DNA of 64,000 bases from Enterobacter sp. JBIWA008 (GTDB lineage Bacteria; Pseudomonadota; Gammaproteobacteria; Enterobacterales; Enterobacteriaceae), in assembly GCF_019968765.1 (NCBI RefSeq), contig NZ_CP074149.1, forward strand, positions 2,852,001-2,916,000, written 5' to 3'. Shown one piece after another: positions 19,750-29,910 of this stretch. A program made the translations under genes and the position numbers. Below the pieces are notes generated by a model. The model was not told the origin of the DNA and made no database searches. It saw only the letters and a program-made list of their open reading frames with translations. The number at the start of each line of letters is the position of its first letter. The first letter of the stretch is position 1.

Positions 19750-21114
19750 GTGATTAGTATATTCGACATGTTCAAAGTGGGAATCGGCCCTTCGTCTTCC
19801 CATACTGTTGGCCCGATGAAGGCCGGTAAACAGTTCGTCGATGATCTGGTCGAAAAAGGATTACTGGAAAGCGTTACCCGCGTCGCCGTGGATGTTTACG
19901 GCTCGCTGTCATTAACGGGTAAAGGCCACCACACCGATATCGCCATTATTATGGGTCTGGCAGGCAATATGCCGGATACCGTAGATATTGATGCCATCCC
20001 GGCATTCATCCGCGACGTGGAAACACGCGGCCGCCTGCTGCTGGCAAACGGCCAGCAGGAAGTCGATTTCCCGCAGGATGACGGCATGCGTTTTCGCAGC
20101 GACAACCTGCCGCTGCATGAAAACGGCATGACCATTCACGCTTACAGCGGTGAAAAAGAGATTTACAGCAAAACGTACTACTCCATCGGCGGTGGCTTCA
20201 TCGTGGATGAAGAGCATTTTGGCAAAGACAGCGTCGGTGACGTCAGCGTACCGTACCCGTTCAAATCGGCTACCGAGATGCTTGGCTACTGCAAAGAGAC
20301 CGGTCTTTCACTGTCCGGCATGGTGATGCAGAACGAACTGGCCCTGCACAGCAAAAAAGAGATTGAAGACTATTTTGCGAACGTCTGGCAAACCATGCGC
20401 GCCTGTATCGACCGCGGGATGAACACCGAAGGCGTTCTGCCGGGTCCACTGCGCGTACCGCGTCGTGCCTCTGCCCTGCGCCGTATGCTGGTGACCACGG
20501 ACAAGTTCTCCAACGACCCGATGAACGTGGTCGACTGGGTAAACATGTTTGCCCTGGCGGTTAACGAAGAGAACGCCGCCGGTGGACGCGTCGTGACGGC
20601 GCCAACCAACGGTGCCTGCGGTATCGTCCCGGCAGTGCTGGCGTATTACGATCACTTTATTGAGCCCGTAACGCCGGACATCTACATCCGCTATTTCCTG
20701 GCGGCAGGTGCCATCGGTGCGCTGTACAAAATGAACGCCTCCATCTCCGGTGCGGAAGTGGGCTGCCAGGGTGAAGTGGGCGTTGCCTGCTCCATGGCGG
20801 CGGCGGGTCTGGCAGAGCTGCTGGGCGCAAGCCCTGAGCAGGTCTGCGTGGCGGCGGAAATCGGTATGGAACATAACCTCGGTCTGACCTGCGACCCGGT
20901 CGCGGGCCAGGTGCAGGTGCCGTGCATCGAACGTAACGCGATTGCCTCGGTGAAAGCCATCAACGCCTCACGTATGGCGATGCGCCGTACCAGCGAACCT
21001 CGCGTATCGCTGGATAAGGTGATTGAAACCATGTACGAAACCGGCAAGGACATGAACGCGAAATACCGCGAGACGTCCCGTGGTGGCCTGGCCATTAAGG
21101 TACAGTGCGACTAA
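19750..21114 (+). CDS. sdaA: L-serine ammonia-lyase SdaA
   Basis: Iron-sulfur L-serine deaminase I, converting serine to pyruvate and ammonia. At 454 residues it is the same length as the E. coli enzyme. It has the N-terminal [15 protein letters not shown] beta domain, then the catalytic domain with [18 protein letters not shown] and the cysteine segments [13 protein letters not shown] and [15 protein letters not shown] that ligate the 4Fe-4S cluster. Of two GTG codons I chose 19750 because CAGGAG is 7 bases upstream; the one at 19744 would leave a single base. The 184 bases upstream hold no gene. Confidence 0.96.
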   Translation: MISIFDMFKVGIGPSSSHTVGPMKAGKQFVDDLVEKGLLESVTRVAVDVYGSLSLTGKGHHTDIAIIMGLAGNMPDTVDIDAIPAFIRDVETRGRLLLANGQQEVDFPQDDGMRFRSDNLPLHENGMTIHAYSGEKEIYSKTYYSIGGGFIVDEEHFGKDSVGDVSVPYPFKSATEMLGYCKETGLSLSGMVMQNELALHSKKEIEDYFANVWQTMRACIDRGMNTEGVLPGPLRVPRRASALRRMLVTTDKFSNDPMNVVDWVNMFALAVNEENAAGGRVVTAPTNGACGIVPAVLAYYDHFIEPVTPDIYIRYFLAAGAIGALYKMNASISGAEVGCQGEVGVACSMAAAGLAELLGASPEQVCVAAEIGMEHNLGLTCDPVAGQVQVPCIERNAIASVKAINASRMAMRRTSEPRVSLDKVIETMYETGKDMNAKYRETSRGGLAIKVQCD

Positions 21115-21122
21115 TACTGCCT

Positions 21123-21152
21123 TTCGCCCATCTGCAACGGATGGGCGAATTT
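21123..21152 (+). terminator. sdaA terminator (weak tail)
   Basis: A 10-bp stem TTCGCCCATC/GATGGGCGAA with a 7-base loop lies 8 bases after the sdaA stop. Only three T follow, so termination may be partial. Confidence 0.6.
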
Positions 21153-21244
21153 CCCTCTCCTTCCTCGTTTCCTTCTGCTTTCCCCACTACACTTTGACTG
21201 TTGCGTCCGGCTTTTGTGGCTGGTGGCTTATCAGGCGACCGTTC

Positions 21245-22843
21245 ATGCAAACTGCACAAACGATCATTAAAAACTATCGCCGAAAACGCGTTATCGTCTC
21301 TGTGACGGTTGCGCTCCTCACGCTCATCCTGACGCTGGGCGTTCGCTTTATTTCTCAGCGCAACGTTAACCAACAGCGGATCCTCGATTTTACCAGCCAC
21401 ACCATTCGCGCCCTTGATAACGTCCTGCTTTCTTTAGATAAACGCCGCAGCGTGCTGCAGCCCCTGGTGGGGCAGCCCTGCCCGCAGGCGCACCTGGCGC
21501 TGCGAAAGCAGGCCGCCATTTTGCAGACGGTACGCTCCATCGCTCTGATTAAAGACGGTGTCCTGTATTGCTCAAGTATTTTCGGGAGCCGCAATGTGCC
21601 CGTTCGCGACTTCCAGAAAGAATTACCCACCAGCACGGCGAAGCTGATTTTATCGACCGACCAGTGGCTGCTTAAGGGGAGCCCGATATTGATCCAGTGG
21701 TATCCCGTCTCTCAGGACGGTGAAGCAGGCGTTATTGAGATAATCAATATCGATCTGATCGCCAAGATGATCCTGGAGCCCCAGCGCCCGCTCATCAATG
21801 ACGTGGCGCTGACCGTGGGCGATCGCTTTCTGCGCTATGGACAACGCGTCAGCGACAGCCTGACGTTTGATGAGGAAGGTTCTCTTTTCCATCAGTCATC
21901 AACCCGAAATCCTTTCACTATTACGGTCAGCGGGCCAGGCCCTGGAGAATTAGCCTTAAAAAGCCTGCCAGCACAGCTGCCGCTGGGGCTCATGCTCAGC
22001 CTGTTGCTGGGCTATCTCGCCTGGCTGGCAACGGCAAACCGGATGAGCTTTACGTGGGAGATCGATATGGGCATTGCGGCGCGGGAATTTGAGCTTTTCT
22101 GCCAGCCGCTGGTGAATGCCCGTACCCAGGCGTGCACCGGCGTGGAGATCCTGCTGCGCTGGAATAACCCCCGCCAGGGTTGGATCACCCCGGAGGTGTT
22201 TATCCCTCTGGCAGAAGAACATAACCAGATTGTCCCCCTGACCCGCTATGTCATCGCCGAAACGGTGCGCCAGATAGGCTACTTCCCCGCCAGCGCCGGT
22301 TTTCACATTGGTATTAACGTCGCCGCCAGCCATTTGCGTCACGCGGTGTTGATACAGGACCTGAACCGTCTATGGTTCAGCGCCAGTCCACGCCAGCAGC
22401 TGGTGGTTGAACTCACGGAACGGGATGCACTGCTGGATGCGGATTATCGCATCGTGCGCGAACTGCATCGCAAAGGGGTGAAGCTTGCCATCGACGATTT
22501 TGGTACCGGAAACAGCTCCCTCTCCTGGCTTGAAAAGCTTCACCCGGACGTGCTGAAAATCGACCAGTCGTTTACCACCGCCATCGGCACCGACGCCGTG
22601 AACTCGACGGTGACGGATATTATTATTGCGCTGGGTCAGCGGCTGAATATTGAACTGGTTGCGGAGGGGGTCGAGACAGAGGAGCAGGCGCGCTATTTAC
22701 GCCGACATGGCGTGCCTGTCCTGCAGGGCTTTTTCTATGCGCGGCCCATGCCGCTACGGGATTTTCCGAAGTGGCTGGCGGGAAGCGCATCCCCGCCAGC
22801 GCATCATAACGGACACATCGTGCCCTTAATGCCGCTGCGCTAA
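21245..22843 (+). CDS. pdeD: Cyclic-di-GMP phosphodiesterase PdeD (CSS-EAL)
   Basis: Inner-membrane EAL-domain phosphodiesterase that hydrolyses c-di-GMP. It has 532 residues, equal to E. coli PdeD (YoaD). There is an N-terminal membrane helix (about 16-36). The periplasmic CSS-motif sensor follows with LYCSSIFG, whose cysteine is thought to form a redox-sensitive disulfide. A second membrane helix lies near 245 and the cytoplasmic EAL domain follows. The active-site set is complete: E in VEILLRW, N in GINVAAS, E in ELTERD, DD in IDDFGTG, K in LKIDQ, E in VAEGVET and Q in LQGFF. It should be catalytically active. It converges on yoaE with 6 bases between stops. Confidence 0.95.
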   Translation: MQTAQTIIKNYRRKRVIVSVTVALLTLILTLGVRFISQRNVNQQRILDFTSHTIRALDNVLLSLDKRRSVLQPLVGQPCPQAHLALRKQAAILQTVRSIALIKDGVLYCSSIFGSRNVPVRDFQKELPTSTAKLILSTDQWLLKGSPILIQWYPVSQDGEAGVIEIINIDLIAKMILEPQRPLINDVALTVGDRFLRYGQRVSDSLTFDEEGSLFHQSSTRNPFTITVSGPGPGELALKSLPAQLPLGLMLSLLLGYLAWLATANRMSFTWEIDMGIAAREFELFCQPLVNARTQACTGVEILLRWNNPRQGWITPEVFIPLAEEHNQIVPLTRYVIAETVRQIGYFPASAGFHIGINVAASHLRHAVLIQDLNRLWFSASPRQQLVVELTERDALLDADYRIVRELHRKGVKLAIDDFGTGNSSLSWLEKLHPDVLKIDQSFTTAIGTDAVNSTVTDIIIALGQRLNIELVAEGVETEEQARYLRRHGVPVLQGFFYARPMPLRDFPKWLAGSASPPAHHNGHIVPLMPLR

Positions 22844-22849
22844 GCCGGC

Positions 22850-24409
22850 TTACTCATCTTCGTCGTGGGCTGATTGTTCTTTAACAATACGAACCATATC
22901 AACGCGATAGTCGTTGGCTTCAACGATCGTAATGTGCAGCGGCGCCAGCTCGATCACATCTCCGACGCGCGGGATCTGTCCGTTAACGGCGATAACCAAA
23001 CCGGCAACGGTCGCGATGTCGTCTTCATCGTTGATCACGTTTTCCAGCCCAAGCGTGTGCGAGAGCGCGTGCAGGTCGGTGGTACCTTTAACCAGCCAGC
23101 CTTCACCGTCGGCAACAATCTCTGGCGTTTCGTCGGCATCGGGGAATTCACCGGCAATCGCTTCCAGCACGTCCAGCGGCGTGACCAGTCCCTGCACCAC
23201 GCCAAACTCGTTGGTGACGATAACAAAGCTACCGCGAGCGCGACGCAGCACCCCGAGCAAGTTGATAGGATCCAGCGTTTCCGGTACGACAATCGCAGGC
23301 GACGCGGCGGCAACGGCTTCCACGTTAACGCCCTCTTCCAGAGCCACCAGCATCTCTTTGGCCCGCACGACGCCGATGATCTCGTCCAGCTCCCCACGAC
23401 ACACCGGGAACAGGCTATGCGGTGAAGAGAGTAGCTGCTGGCGAATTTCATCAACGCTCAGGTTAGCATCAACCCAGCTGATTTCCCCGCGCGGCGTCAT
23501 GATGCCGCGCAGCGAACGGGAGGCCAGGGAGAGCACGCCGTTAATCATGTAGCGCTCTTGTTCCACAAACGCCCCTTCAGGGACCGGAACCGGATTATGA
23601 TTTTCTGAATCAGACTGAACGTTCACCTGACGACGACCGCCCATCAGGCGCAGAATGGCGTCTGCTGTACGAGCGCGCAGCGGCTGATTCGACTGCTGTT
23701 TAATAAAGTTACGGCGCGCAATCTGGTTGAACAGCTCGATCAGAATCGAGAAGCCAATCGCGGCGTACAGGTAGCCTTTCGGAATATGGAAGCCAAAACC
23801 TTCCGCCACCAGGCTGAGACCAATCATCAGCAGGAAGCTCAGACACAGCACGACCACCGTTGGATGCTGGTTGACGAAGCGCGTCAGCGGCTTCGAGGCC
23901 AGCAGCATTACCGCCATCGCAATGACGACAGCCGCCATCATTACCGGCAGATGATTCACCATGCCGACCGCCGTGATCACCGCATCCAGCGAGAAGACCG
24001 CATCAAGCACCACGATCTGCAGCACCACCACCCAGAAGCTGGCATAGCCTTTACCGTGCCCATCATCGTGCTGACGGTTTTCCAGCCGCTCGTGTAGCTC
24101 TGTCGTCGCTTTGAAAAGCAGGAATATCCCCCCGATCAGCATGATTAAATCACGCCCGGAGAAGGTGTAATCCATGACGGAGAACAGCGGTTTGGTCAGC
24201 GTGACCATCCAGGAGATGACGGAGAGCAGCCCCAGTCGCATGACCAGCGCCAGCGAGAGACCAATCAGACGCGCTTTATCACGCTGTTTTGGCGGCAGTT
24301 TGTCCGCAAGGATGGCGATAAATACCAGGTTATCAATGCCGAGAACAATCTCCAGCACCACCAGCGTGAGCAATCCCACCCAGATTGACGGGTCCATTAA
24401 GAATTCCAT
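22850..24409 (-). CDS. yoaE: TerC/CBS/CorC-domain membrane protein YoaE
   Basis: Inner-membrane protein of 519 residues. It has an N-terminal TerC-type domain with about seven membrane segments and the motif [20 protein letters not shown] (about 1-235). A CBS pair (about 305-430) and a C-terminal CorC/HlyC transporter-associated domain follow. TerC proteins are linked to metal ion export, often of manganese during secretion; the substrate of YoaE is not known. AGGAG lies 8 bases before the ATG. It is divergent from manXYZ across 463 bases. No riboswitch of the type that controls other TerC genes is seen in front of it. Confidence 0.94.
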   Translation of the reverse strand: MEFLMDPSIWVGLLTLVVLEIVLGIDNLVFIAILADKLPPKQRDKARLIGLSLALVMRLGLLSVISWMVTLTKPLFSVMDYTFSGRDLIMLIGGIFLLFKATTELHERLENRQHDDGHGKGYASFWVVVLQIVVLDAVFSLDAVITAVGMVNHLPVMMAAVVIAMAVMLLASKPLTRFVNQHPTVVVLCLSFLLMIGLSLVAEGFGFHIPKGYLYAAIGFSILIELFNQIARRNFIKQQSNQPLRARTADAILRLMGGRRQVNVQSDSENHNPVPVPEGAFVEQERYMINGVLSLASRSLRGIMTPRGEISWVDANLSVDEIRQQLLSSPHSLFPVCRGELDEIIGVVRAKEMLVALEEGVNVEAVAAASPAIVVPETLDPINLLGVLRRARGSFVIVTNEFGVVQGLVTPLDVLEAIAGEFPDADETPEIVADGEGWLVKGTTDLHALSHTLGLENVINDEDDIATVAGLVIAVNGQIPRVGDVIELAPLHITIVEANDYRVDMVRIVKEQSAHDEDE

Positions 24410-24708
24410 GACAAGCTCCTGCTAAAGGAATGACGAAACGGTGCCCCACTCAACGTGGGCAAAACAGAGGTAATCAGAGTCGATACGTGGCGAGGATCGC
24501 CGGTGAATAAGGCGCGAAATGGCCTGGTAGATGACTGACGTCGGTGACGGTCCATATAGTGGGCTGTAGCCCTATACTCCTGAACTATTAAACGGAGGCT
24601 AAACATATCAGAGACAATGTGTTTTTAGCAAAGATTTACGTTCCTTTGCAAAGTTCTGTAACACAGCGGCTTTACTCTACAGATAAATCTGTAACGCGTG
24701 GCTAAATT

Positions 24709-24724
24709 ACGGATCTTCATCACA
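24709..24724 (+). promoter_or_regulatory. Candidate CRP site of manXYZ
   Basis: ACGGA-N6-TCACA has one perfect CRP half-site. It sits about 150 bases upstream of manX, where CRP activation is known in E. coli. The left half is weak. Confidence 0.45.
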
Positions 24725-24727
24725 TAA

Positions 24728-24753
24728 ATTATTTTTTCACTATCTAAAATAAT
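24728..24753. promoter_or_regulatory. Candidate Mlc operator of manXYZ
   Basis: ATTATTTT and AAAATAAT form perfect 8-base inverted arms around a 10-base spacer. The AT-rich dyad is of the type bound by the glucose-responsive repressor Mlc, which controls manXYZ in E. coli. The rest of the 24410-24872 gap holds the yoaE leader and manX promoter and shows no gene. Confidence 0.5.
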
Positions 24754-24872
24754 TCGCGGAAGTCTTGGTTTTTTTGAACTCTAACCCTTATCTGAATCGA
24801 TTCGGTTCGCCAATACGATTCTCAGTACGACTACCTGGCAGGCGTATTAATGATAATAAAAGGAGGTAGCAA

Positions 24873-25844
24873 GTGACCATTGCTATTGTCATAGGCACAC
24901 ATGGTTGGGCTGCTGAGCAGCTACTCAAAACGGCAGAGATGCTGTTGGGCGAGCAGGAAAACGTCGGCTGGATCGATTTCGTTCCCGGTGAAAACGCCGA
25001 GACGCTGATAGAGAAGTACAACGCTCAACTCGCGAAGCTGGATACCAGCAAAGGCGTGCTGTTTCTCGTTGATACATGGGGCGGCAGCCCGTTCAATGCC
25101 GCCAGCCGCATTGTCGTCGATAAAGAGCACTATGAAGTTGTCGCCGGGGTTAATATTCCCATGCTGGTGGAAACCTTCATGGCGCGCGACGACAATCCGG
25201 CGTTCGATGAGCTGGTGGCACTGGCCGTTGAAACCGGTCGCGAAGGGGTAAAAGCCCTGAAAGCGCAGCCAGTTGAAAAACCTGCCCCTGCACCTGCACC
25301 TGCAGCGGCACCAAAAGCGGCAGCACCGGCAAAACCAATGGGCCCGAACGATTACATGGTTATCGGCCTTGCGCGTATTGATGACCGCTTAATCCACGGC
25401 CAGGTCGCCACGCGCTGGACCAAAGAAACCAACGTTCGACGCATTATCGTGGTCAGCGACGAAGTTGCCGCCGATACCGTTCGTAAAACCCTTCTGACTC
25501 AGGTTGCTCCTCCAGGCGTTACCGCGCATGTCGTGGACGTCGCCAAGATGATCCGCGTTTACAACAACCCGAAATACGCGGGTGAACGCGTGATGCTCCT
25601 GTTCACTAACCCGACAGACGTTGAGCGCATTGTTGAAGGCGGCGTGAAAATCACCTCCGTGAACATTGGTGGTATGGCATTCCGTCAGGGCAAAACGCAG
25701 GTCAACAACGCCATTTCAGTCGATGCGAAAGATATCGAGGCATTCAACAAGCTTAATGCCCGCGGTATTGAACTGGAAGCCCGTAAGGTTTCTACGGATC
25801 AAAAACTGAAAATGATGGATTTGATCGGCAAAGTTGGGAAATAA
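24873..25844 (+). CDS. manX: Mannose PTS EIIAB component ManX
   Basis: Cytoplasmic phosphotransfer subunit of the mannose/glucose/glucosamine PTS. It has 323 residues. The IIA domain carries the phosphorylated H10 in IGTHGW. A long Ala/Pro linker (PAPAPAPAAAPKAAAPAKP) follows at about 130-153. The IIB domain carries its active histidine in IDDRLIHGQVATRW near residue 175. The start is GTG 24873 with the strong ribosome site AAGGAGG 7 bases upstream, as in E. coli. It is first of manXYZ; the CRP and Mlc type sites upstream fit catabolite and glucose control. Confidence 0.97.
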   Translation: MTIAIVIGTHGWAAEQLLKTAEMLLGEQENVGWIDFVPGENAETLIEKYNAQLAKLDTSKGVLFLVDTWGGSPFNAASRIVVDKEHYEVVAGVNIPMLVETFMARDDNPAFDELVALAVETGREGVKALKAQPVEKPAPAPAPAAAPKAAAPAKPMGPNDYMVIGLARIDDRLIHGQVATRWTKETNVRRIIVVSDEVAADTVRKTLLTQVAPPGVTAHVVDVAKMIRVYNNPKYAGERVMLLFTNPTDVERIVEGGVKITSVNIGGMAFRQGKTQVNNAISVDAKDIEAFNKLNARGIELEARKVSTDQKLKMMDLIGKVGK

Positions 25845-25890
25845 GCCCGCGCCGGTTCTCATATAAAGTTTATGTAATAGGAGAAGTGCA

Positions 25891-26691
25891 ATGGAGATTA
25901 CCACTCTTCAGATTGTGCTGGTGTTCGTCGTCGCATGTATTGCGGGTATGGAATCCGTACTTGATGAATTTCAGTTCCACCGCCCTCTGGTGGCCTGTAC
26001 GCTGATTGGGGCCGTTCTGGGTGACATGAAAACCGGTATCATCATCGGTGGTACCCTGGAAATGATTGCCCTGGGCTGGATGAACATCGGCGCGGCGGTT
26101 GCGCCCGATGCCGCGCTGGCCTCTATCATTTCAACCGTTCTGGTTATTGCCGGTCACCAGAGTATTGGTGCCGGTATCGCCCTGGCGATCCCGCTGGCAG
26201 CAGCAGGCCAGGTTCTGACCATCATCGTTCGTACTATCACCGTTGCCTTCCAGCACGCGGCGGATAAGGCGGCTGAAAACGGCAACCTCACGGCACTGTC
26301 GTGGATCCACGTATCATCCCTGTTCCTGCAGGCGATGCGTATCGCGATCCCGGCGGTTATCGTGGCGATCTCTGTCGGTACCAGTGAAGTGCAAAGCATG
26401 CTGAACGCCATTCCTGAAGTGGTCACCGGCGGTCTGAACATTGCGGGCGGCATGATCGTGGTCGTCGGTTATGCGATGGTCATCAACATGATGCGCGCAG
26501 GCTACCTGATGCCGTTCTTCTACCTCGGCTTTGTGACCGCTGCCTTCACCAACTTCAACCTGGTTGCACTGGGTGTGATTGGTGCGGTAATGGCGATTCT
26601 CTACATCCAGCTCAGCCCGAAATATAACCGCGTCGCGGGTGCCCCAGCGCAGGCTGCTGGTAACAACGATCTCGATAACGAACTGGACTAA
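25891..26691 (+). CDS. manY: Mannose PTS EIIC component ManY
   Basis: Integral-membrane IIC subunit of the mannose PTS, which with ManZ forms the sugar channel and is also used by lambda DNA and some bacteriocins in E. coli. It has 266 residues with multiple hydrophobic segments and the typical start MEITTLQIVLVFVVACIAGM. AGGAG lies 7 bases before the ATG. It is 46 bases after manX and only a few bases before manZ. Confidence 0.97.
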   Translation: MEITTLQIVLVFVVACIAGMESVLDEFQFHRPLVACTLIGAVLGDMKTGIIIGGTLEMIALGWMNIGAAVAPDAALASIISTVLVIAGHQSIGAGIALAIPLAAAGQVLTIIVRTITVAFQHAADKAAENGNLTALSWIHVSSLFLQAMRIAIPAVIVAISVGTSEVQSMLNAIPEVVTGGLNIAGGMIVVVGYAMVINMMRAGYLMPFFYLGFVTAAFTNFNLVALGVIGAVMAILYIQLSPKYNRVAGAPAQAAGNNDLDNELD

Positions 26692-26703
26692 CAGGTGAGC
26701 GAA

Positions 26704-27555
26704 ATGGTTGATATGACAAAAACTACCACCGAGAAAAAACTCACTCCGGGTGATATTCGTGGCGTGTTCATCCGTTCTAACCTGTTTCAGGGTTCATGGA
26801 ACTTCGAACGTATGCAGGCGCTGGGCTTCTGCTTCTCCATGGTGCCGGCGATCAAACGCCTGTACCCGGAAAACAACGAAGCGCGTCGTCAGGCGATAAA
26901 GCGTCACCTGGAATTCTTTAACACCCATCCTTACGTAGCGGCTCCTGTTCTGGGCGTAACGCTGGCGATGGAAGAACAGCGTGCGAACGGCGCAGAGATT
27001 GACGATGGTGCCATCAACGGCATCAAAGTTGGCCTGATGGGTCCGCTAGCCGGTGTCGGTGACCCAATCTTCTGGGGTACCGTGCGTCCGGTCTTCGCGG
27101 CGCTGGGTGCCGGTATCGCGATGAGCGGCAGCCTGCTTGGCCCGCTGCTGTTCTTCATCCTGTTCAACGCCGTGCGTCTGCTGACCCGTTACTACGGTGT
27201 GGCCTACGGATACCGTAAAGGGGTGGATATCGTTAAGGACATGGGCGGCGGCTTCCTGCAGAAACTGACTGAGGGGGCGTCAATCCTCGGCCTGTTTGTC
27301 ATGGGTGCGTTGGTTAACAAGTGGACGCACGTGAACATCCCACTGGTGGTATCGACCATCACCGGGCAGGATGGTCAGACCCGCGTCACCACCGTGCAGA
27401 CGATTCTGGACCAGCTGATGCCAGGCCTCGTACCGCTGCTGTTGACCTTCGCCTGCATGTGGCTGCTGCGTAAGAAAGTGAACCCGCTGTGGATTATCGT
27501 TGGCTTCTTCGTCATCGGTATCGCGGGCTACGCTGTCGGCCTGCTGGGTCTGTAA
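26704..27555 (+). CDS. manZ: Mannose PTS EIID component ManZ
   Basis: Membrane IID subunit of the mannose PTS. It has 283 residues, with the family segments NLFQGSWNFERMQALGF and GLMGPLAGVGDPIFWGTVRP and a hydrophobic C-terminus. An in-frame GTG at 26695 gives the older 286-residue annotation. I prefer the ATG at 26704 because AGGTGA lies 5 bases before it. It overlaps the translational neighbourhood of manY, implying coupling, and ends at a strong terminator. Confidence 0.96.
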   Translation: MVDMTKTTTEKKLTPGDIRGVFIRSNLFQGSWNFERMQALGFCFSMVPAIKRLYPENNEARRQAIKRHLEFFNTHPYVAAPVLGVTLAMEEQRANGAEIDDGAINGIKVGLMGPLAGVGDPIFWGTVRPVFAALGAGIAMSGSLLGPLLFFILFNAVRLLTRYYGVAYGYRKGVDIVKDMGGGFLQKLTEGASILGLFVMGALVNKWTHVNIPLVVSTITGQDGQTRVTTVQTILDQLMPGLVPLLLTFACMWLLRKKVNPLWIIVGFFVIGIAGYAVGLLGL

Positions 27556-27571
27556 GTTTCAATGCTTTAGG

Positions 27572-27596
27572 CCGGGGGCTTGCCCCCGGTTTTTTT
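27572..27596 (+). terminator. manXYZ terminator
   Basis: A 7-bp GC-rich stem CCGGGGG/CCCCCGG with a CTTG loop is followed by seven T, 16 bases after the manZ stop. It lies before yobD, so yobD depends on read-through or its own promoter. Confidence 0.9.
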
Positions 27597-27609
27597 ATCT
27601 GGAGGATGA

Positions 27610-28068
27610 ATGACTGTCACGGACATCGTACTGGTTTTATTTATTGCTGCCCTTCTGGCTTACGCGATCTATGACGAGTTCATCATGCCGCGCCGTCACG
27701 GCGAGACGCTGCTCTCCCTTCCCCTTCTGCGACGCGGGCGGGTGGATGCGTTCATCTTCGCGGGTCTCATCGCTATTCTTATTTACAATAACGTCACCGG
27801 CCATGGTGCAATATTAACCACATGGTTATTATGTGCGCTGGCATTAATGGCTGTTTATCTGTTCTGGATCCGCACGCCGAAAATCATTTTTAAATCCCGC
27901 GGGTTTTTCTTCGCCAATGTGTGGATAGAATATAACCGCATTAAAGAGATGAATTTATCCGAAGACGGTGTGCTGGTGATGCAATTAGAACAACGCCGCC
28001 TGCTTGTTCGAGTGAAGAATATTGACGACTTGGAAAAAATATACAAGTTACTCGTTAAAACTCAATAA
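27610..28068 (+). CDS. yobD: DUF986 membrane protein YobD
   Basis: Inner-membrane protein of the UPF0266/DUF986 family, 152 residues, function unknown. Three hydrophobic segments lie in the first 100 residues (about 4-20, 45-63, 68-86), followed by a cytoplasmic tail with [23 protein letters not shown] lies 5 bases before the ATG. It is always next to manXYZ in enterics, but is separated from manZ here by a strong hairpin. Two AT-rich hairpins with the same stem follow it. Confidence 0.92.
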   Translation: MTVTDIVLVLFIAALLAYAIYDEFIMPRRHGETLLSLPLLRRGRVDAFIFAGLIAILIYNNVTGHGAILTTWLLCALALMAVYLFWIRTPKIIFKSRGFFFANVWIEYNRIKEMNLSEDGVLVMQLEQRRLLVRVKNIDDLEKIYKLLVKTQ

Positions 28069-28075
28069 GTTAGAT

Positions 28076-28096
28076 ATATAGCAATGGCTATATTTT
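28076..28096 (+). terminator. yobD terminator candidate
   Basis: ATATAGC-AATG-GCTATAT followed by TTT lies 8 bases after the yobD stop. The stem is AT-rich, so it is only a moderate terminator. Confidence 0.5.
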
Positions 28097-28260
28097 GCAT
28101 TTATCTTGCGCAAGAAATATAGCCGAAGCTATATCCCATTCATTAATTTTATCTCTATTTTTTAACAATATGCTCACGCTTAAAGACAAATGAAAATCGT
28201 TATCACCAGGCAATTTAAATAATGCCTCTTCATTGTTGTTTTATATTCTCAAAATATGTT

Positions 28261-28434
28261 AAGGTTGCGCCCGTCGTTGGGGAGTAGCCGATTTCCTGCT
28301 CGCAGGAAATGTACGTGTCAACATACTCGTTGAAAAACGTGGCGCGTACGGATTGCTGACAGCACATCTAATGTGCAGCGCAATCAGGCGAGACCATAGA
28401 TACATCAACTGCTGTTTACTGGGGGCAGTGATGT
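28261..28434 (+). ncRNA. yybP-ykoY manganese riboswitch of mntP
   Basis: The leader has the hallmark blocks of the Mn2+-sensing yybP-ykoY aptamer: GGGGAGUAGCCG at 28279-28290, GUGUCAACAUACUCG at 28315-28329 and GGCGAGACCAUAG at 28387-28399, joined by helices of the expected size. The downstream hairpin 28402-28434 (ACATC-A-ACTGC against GCAGTGATGT) sits just before the mntP start region and is a likely expression platform. Manganese binding is known to raise MntP expression in E. coli. The 28097-28260 stretch upstream should hold the promoter; I see no gene there. Confidence 0.92.
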
Positions 28435-28466
28435 GTCATATGGATATCCCCGGTCTGGACGCTGTT

Positions 28467-29033
28467 ATGAATATCTCCGCTACGATCCTCCTCGCTTTTG
28501 GCATGTCCATGGACGCATTTGCTGCTTCCATCGGAAAAGGCGCCACGCTCCATAAACCTAAATTCTCAGAAGCCCTTCGTACCGGTCTCATTTTTGGTGC
28601 TATCGAAACGCTGACGCCGCTTATCGGCTGGGGTCTTGGCATGCTCGCCAGCCAGTTTGTACTGGAGTGGAACCACTGGATTGCGTTCGTCCTGCTGGTA
28701 TTTCTCGGGGGTCGAATGGTGATTGAAGGTTTTCGCGGCGGTGATGAAGAAGACGAGGAGCCTCAGCACCGCCACGGTTTCTGGCTGCTGGTCACCACTG
28801 CCATTGCCACCAGCCTTGATGCGATGGCCGTCGGTGTCGGTCTGGCATTCCTGCAGGTCAATATCATCGCTACCGCGCTGGCCATCGGCTGCGCAACGCT
28901 GATTATGTCCACGCTGGGCATGATGGTTGGACGGTTTATCGGCCCGCTGCTGGGTAAACGCGCCGAGATCCTGGGGGGAATTGTGCTGATTGGCATTGGT
29001 GCCCAGATCCTCTGGGCACACTTCGCCGGTTAA
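28467..29033 (+). CDS. mntP: Manganese efflux pump MntP
   Basis: Inner-membrane Mn2+ exporter, 188 residues, six predicted membrane segments. The two internal-repeat signatures with conserved aspartates are [15 protein letters not shown] (about 11-25) and [14 protein letters not shown]. The ATG at 28467 gives the family start [16 protein letters not shown]. The frame is open upstream with ATGs at 28431 and 28440, so a longer N-terminus cannot be excluded. It is under the upstream riboswitch. Its stop overlaps the rlmA stop (shared TTAA). Confidence 0.94.
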   Translation: MNISATILLAFGMSMDAFAASIGKGATLHKPKFSEALRTGLIFGAIETLTPLIGWGLGMLASQFVLEWNHWIAFVLLVFLGGRMVIEGFRGGDEEDEEPQHRHGFWLLVTTAIATSLDAMAVGVGLAFLQVNIIATALAIGCATLIMSTLGMMVGRFIGPLLGKRAEILGGIVLIGIGAQILWAHFAG

Positions 29034-29845
29034 TCTTCGCGCTGCCAGACGTGGATACTGAAATCCGTCTGGCAGTTAAATATTGATTGTACAGCTAACG
29101 CTTCCCACACTTCCGGTTTTGCCCGCCACGCGAACGGCGTCATCTGCAGCAGCGCGGTTGCTTCTTCCCCTTTAAGCGTCATTTCATACGCCACAGTTTG
29201 CTCCTGCTTCAGGCTAAAACCGGCCAGCTGTTCAGAATGAGGTGCATGCAGACGCACTTCGTCGTAGATCAGCCCTTTCAGCTCCATCAGATGACGCGGG
29301 CCCGGCGTTACGGTGACCACCCATCCGCCCGGTTTCACGACGCGAGCCAGCTCTTCCGCTTTGCAGGGCGCGTAAATGCGGATAACAGCGTCCATGCTGG
29401 CATCGTCAAACGGCAGCCGATGGCTGGATGCCACGCAGAACGTTACGTCCGCGTAGCGCTTCGCCGCCGCGCGAATGGCCACTTTCGATACGTCCAGACC
29501 GAATGTCAACGCCCCCTTCTCACCGGCAATCCCGGCAAACCGTGCGGTGTAGTACCCTTCCCCGCAGCCGATATCGAGCATGGCGGCTGCTGAATCCGGC
29601 AGAATGTCATTCAGCATCTGCGCGACGGTCTCTCGCAGCGGCAAATAGTGCCCGGCATCCAGAAACGCGCGGCGCGCCTGCATCATCTCTGCACTGTCGC
29701 CTGGATCGCGGGAGCGCTTATGCTGCACCGGCAGAAGATTCACGTAGCCTTCTTTTGCCATATCAAACTGATGCCCCTGCGGACAGGTATAACTTTTATC
29801 TGAGTGCGTCAGGGGGGCGTGGCAAAGGGGACAGCTGAAGGACAT
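29030..29845 (-). CDS. rlmA: 23S rRNA (guanine745-N1)-methyltransferase RlmA
   Basis: SAM-dependent methyltransferase that modifies G745 in helix 35 of 23S rRNA. It has 271 residues. The N-terminal zinc site is complete (C5, C8, C21, H25). The Rossmann SAM motif is [11 protein letters not shown] and motif IV is [11 protein letters not shown]. It is convergent with mntP, the two stop codons sharing the palindrome TTAA. It begins about 65 bases downstream of the PBP gene's stop, so the two may be cotranscribed. Confidence 0.95.
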   Translation of the reverse strand: MSFSCPLCHAPLTHSDKSYTCPQGHQFDMAKEGYVNLLPVQHKRSRDPGDSAEMMQARRAFLDAGHYLPLRETVAQMLNDILPDSAAAMLDIGCGEGYYTARFAGIAGEKGALTFGLDVSKVAIRAAAKRYADVTFCVASSHRLPFDDASMDAVIRIYAPCKAEELARVVKPGGWVVTVTPGPRHLMELKGLIYDEVRLHAPHSEQLAGFSLKQEQTVAYEMTLKGEEATALLQMTPFAWRAKPEVWEALAVQSIFNCQTDFSIHVWQRED

Positions 29846-29910
29846 GGTGACTCCGGAGCATAATCAAAGGGCGAAGTGTACCGCTATTCGCCCTGGTTAT
29901 AAACGCCCGG

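Noticed and set aside
28353..28466. Extension of mntP into the riboswitch as coding sequence
   Set aside because: The first ATG lies inside the conserved aptamer RNA and the reading there is not protein-like. Only the short ATG 28431/28440 alternatives are kept as a question.
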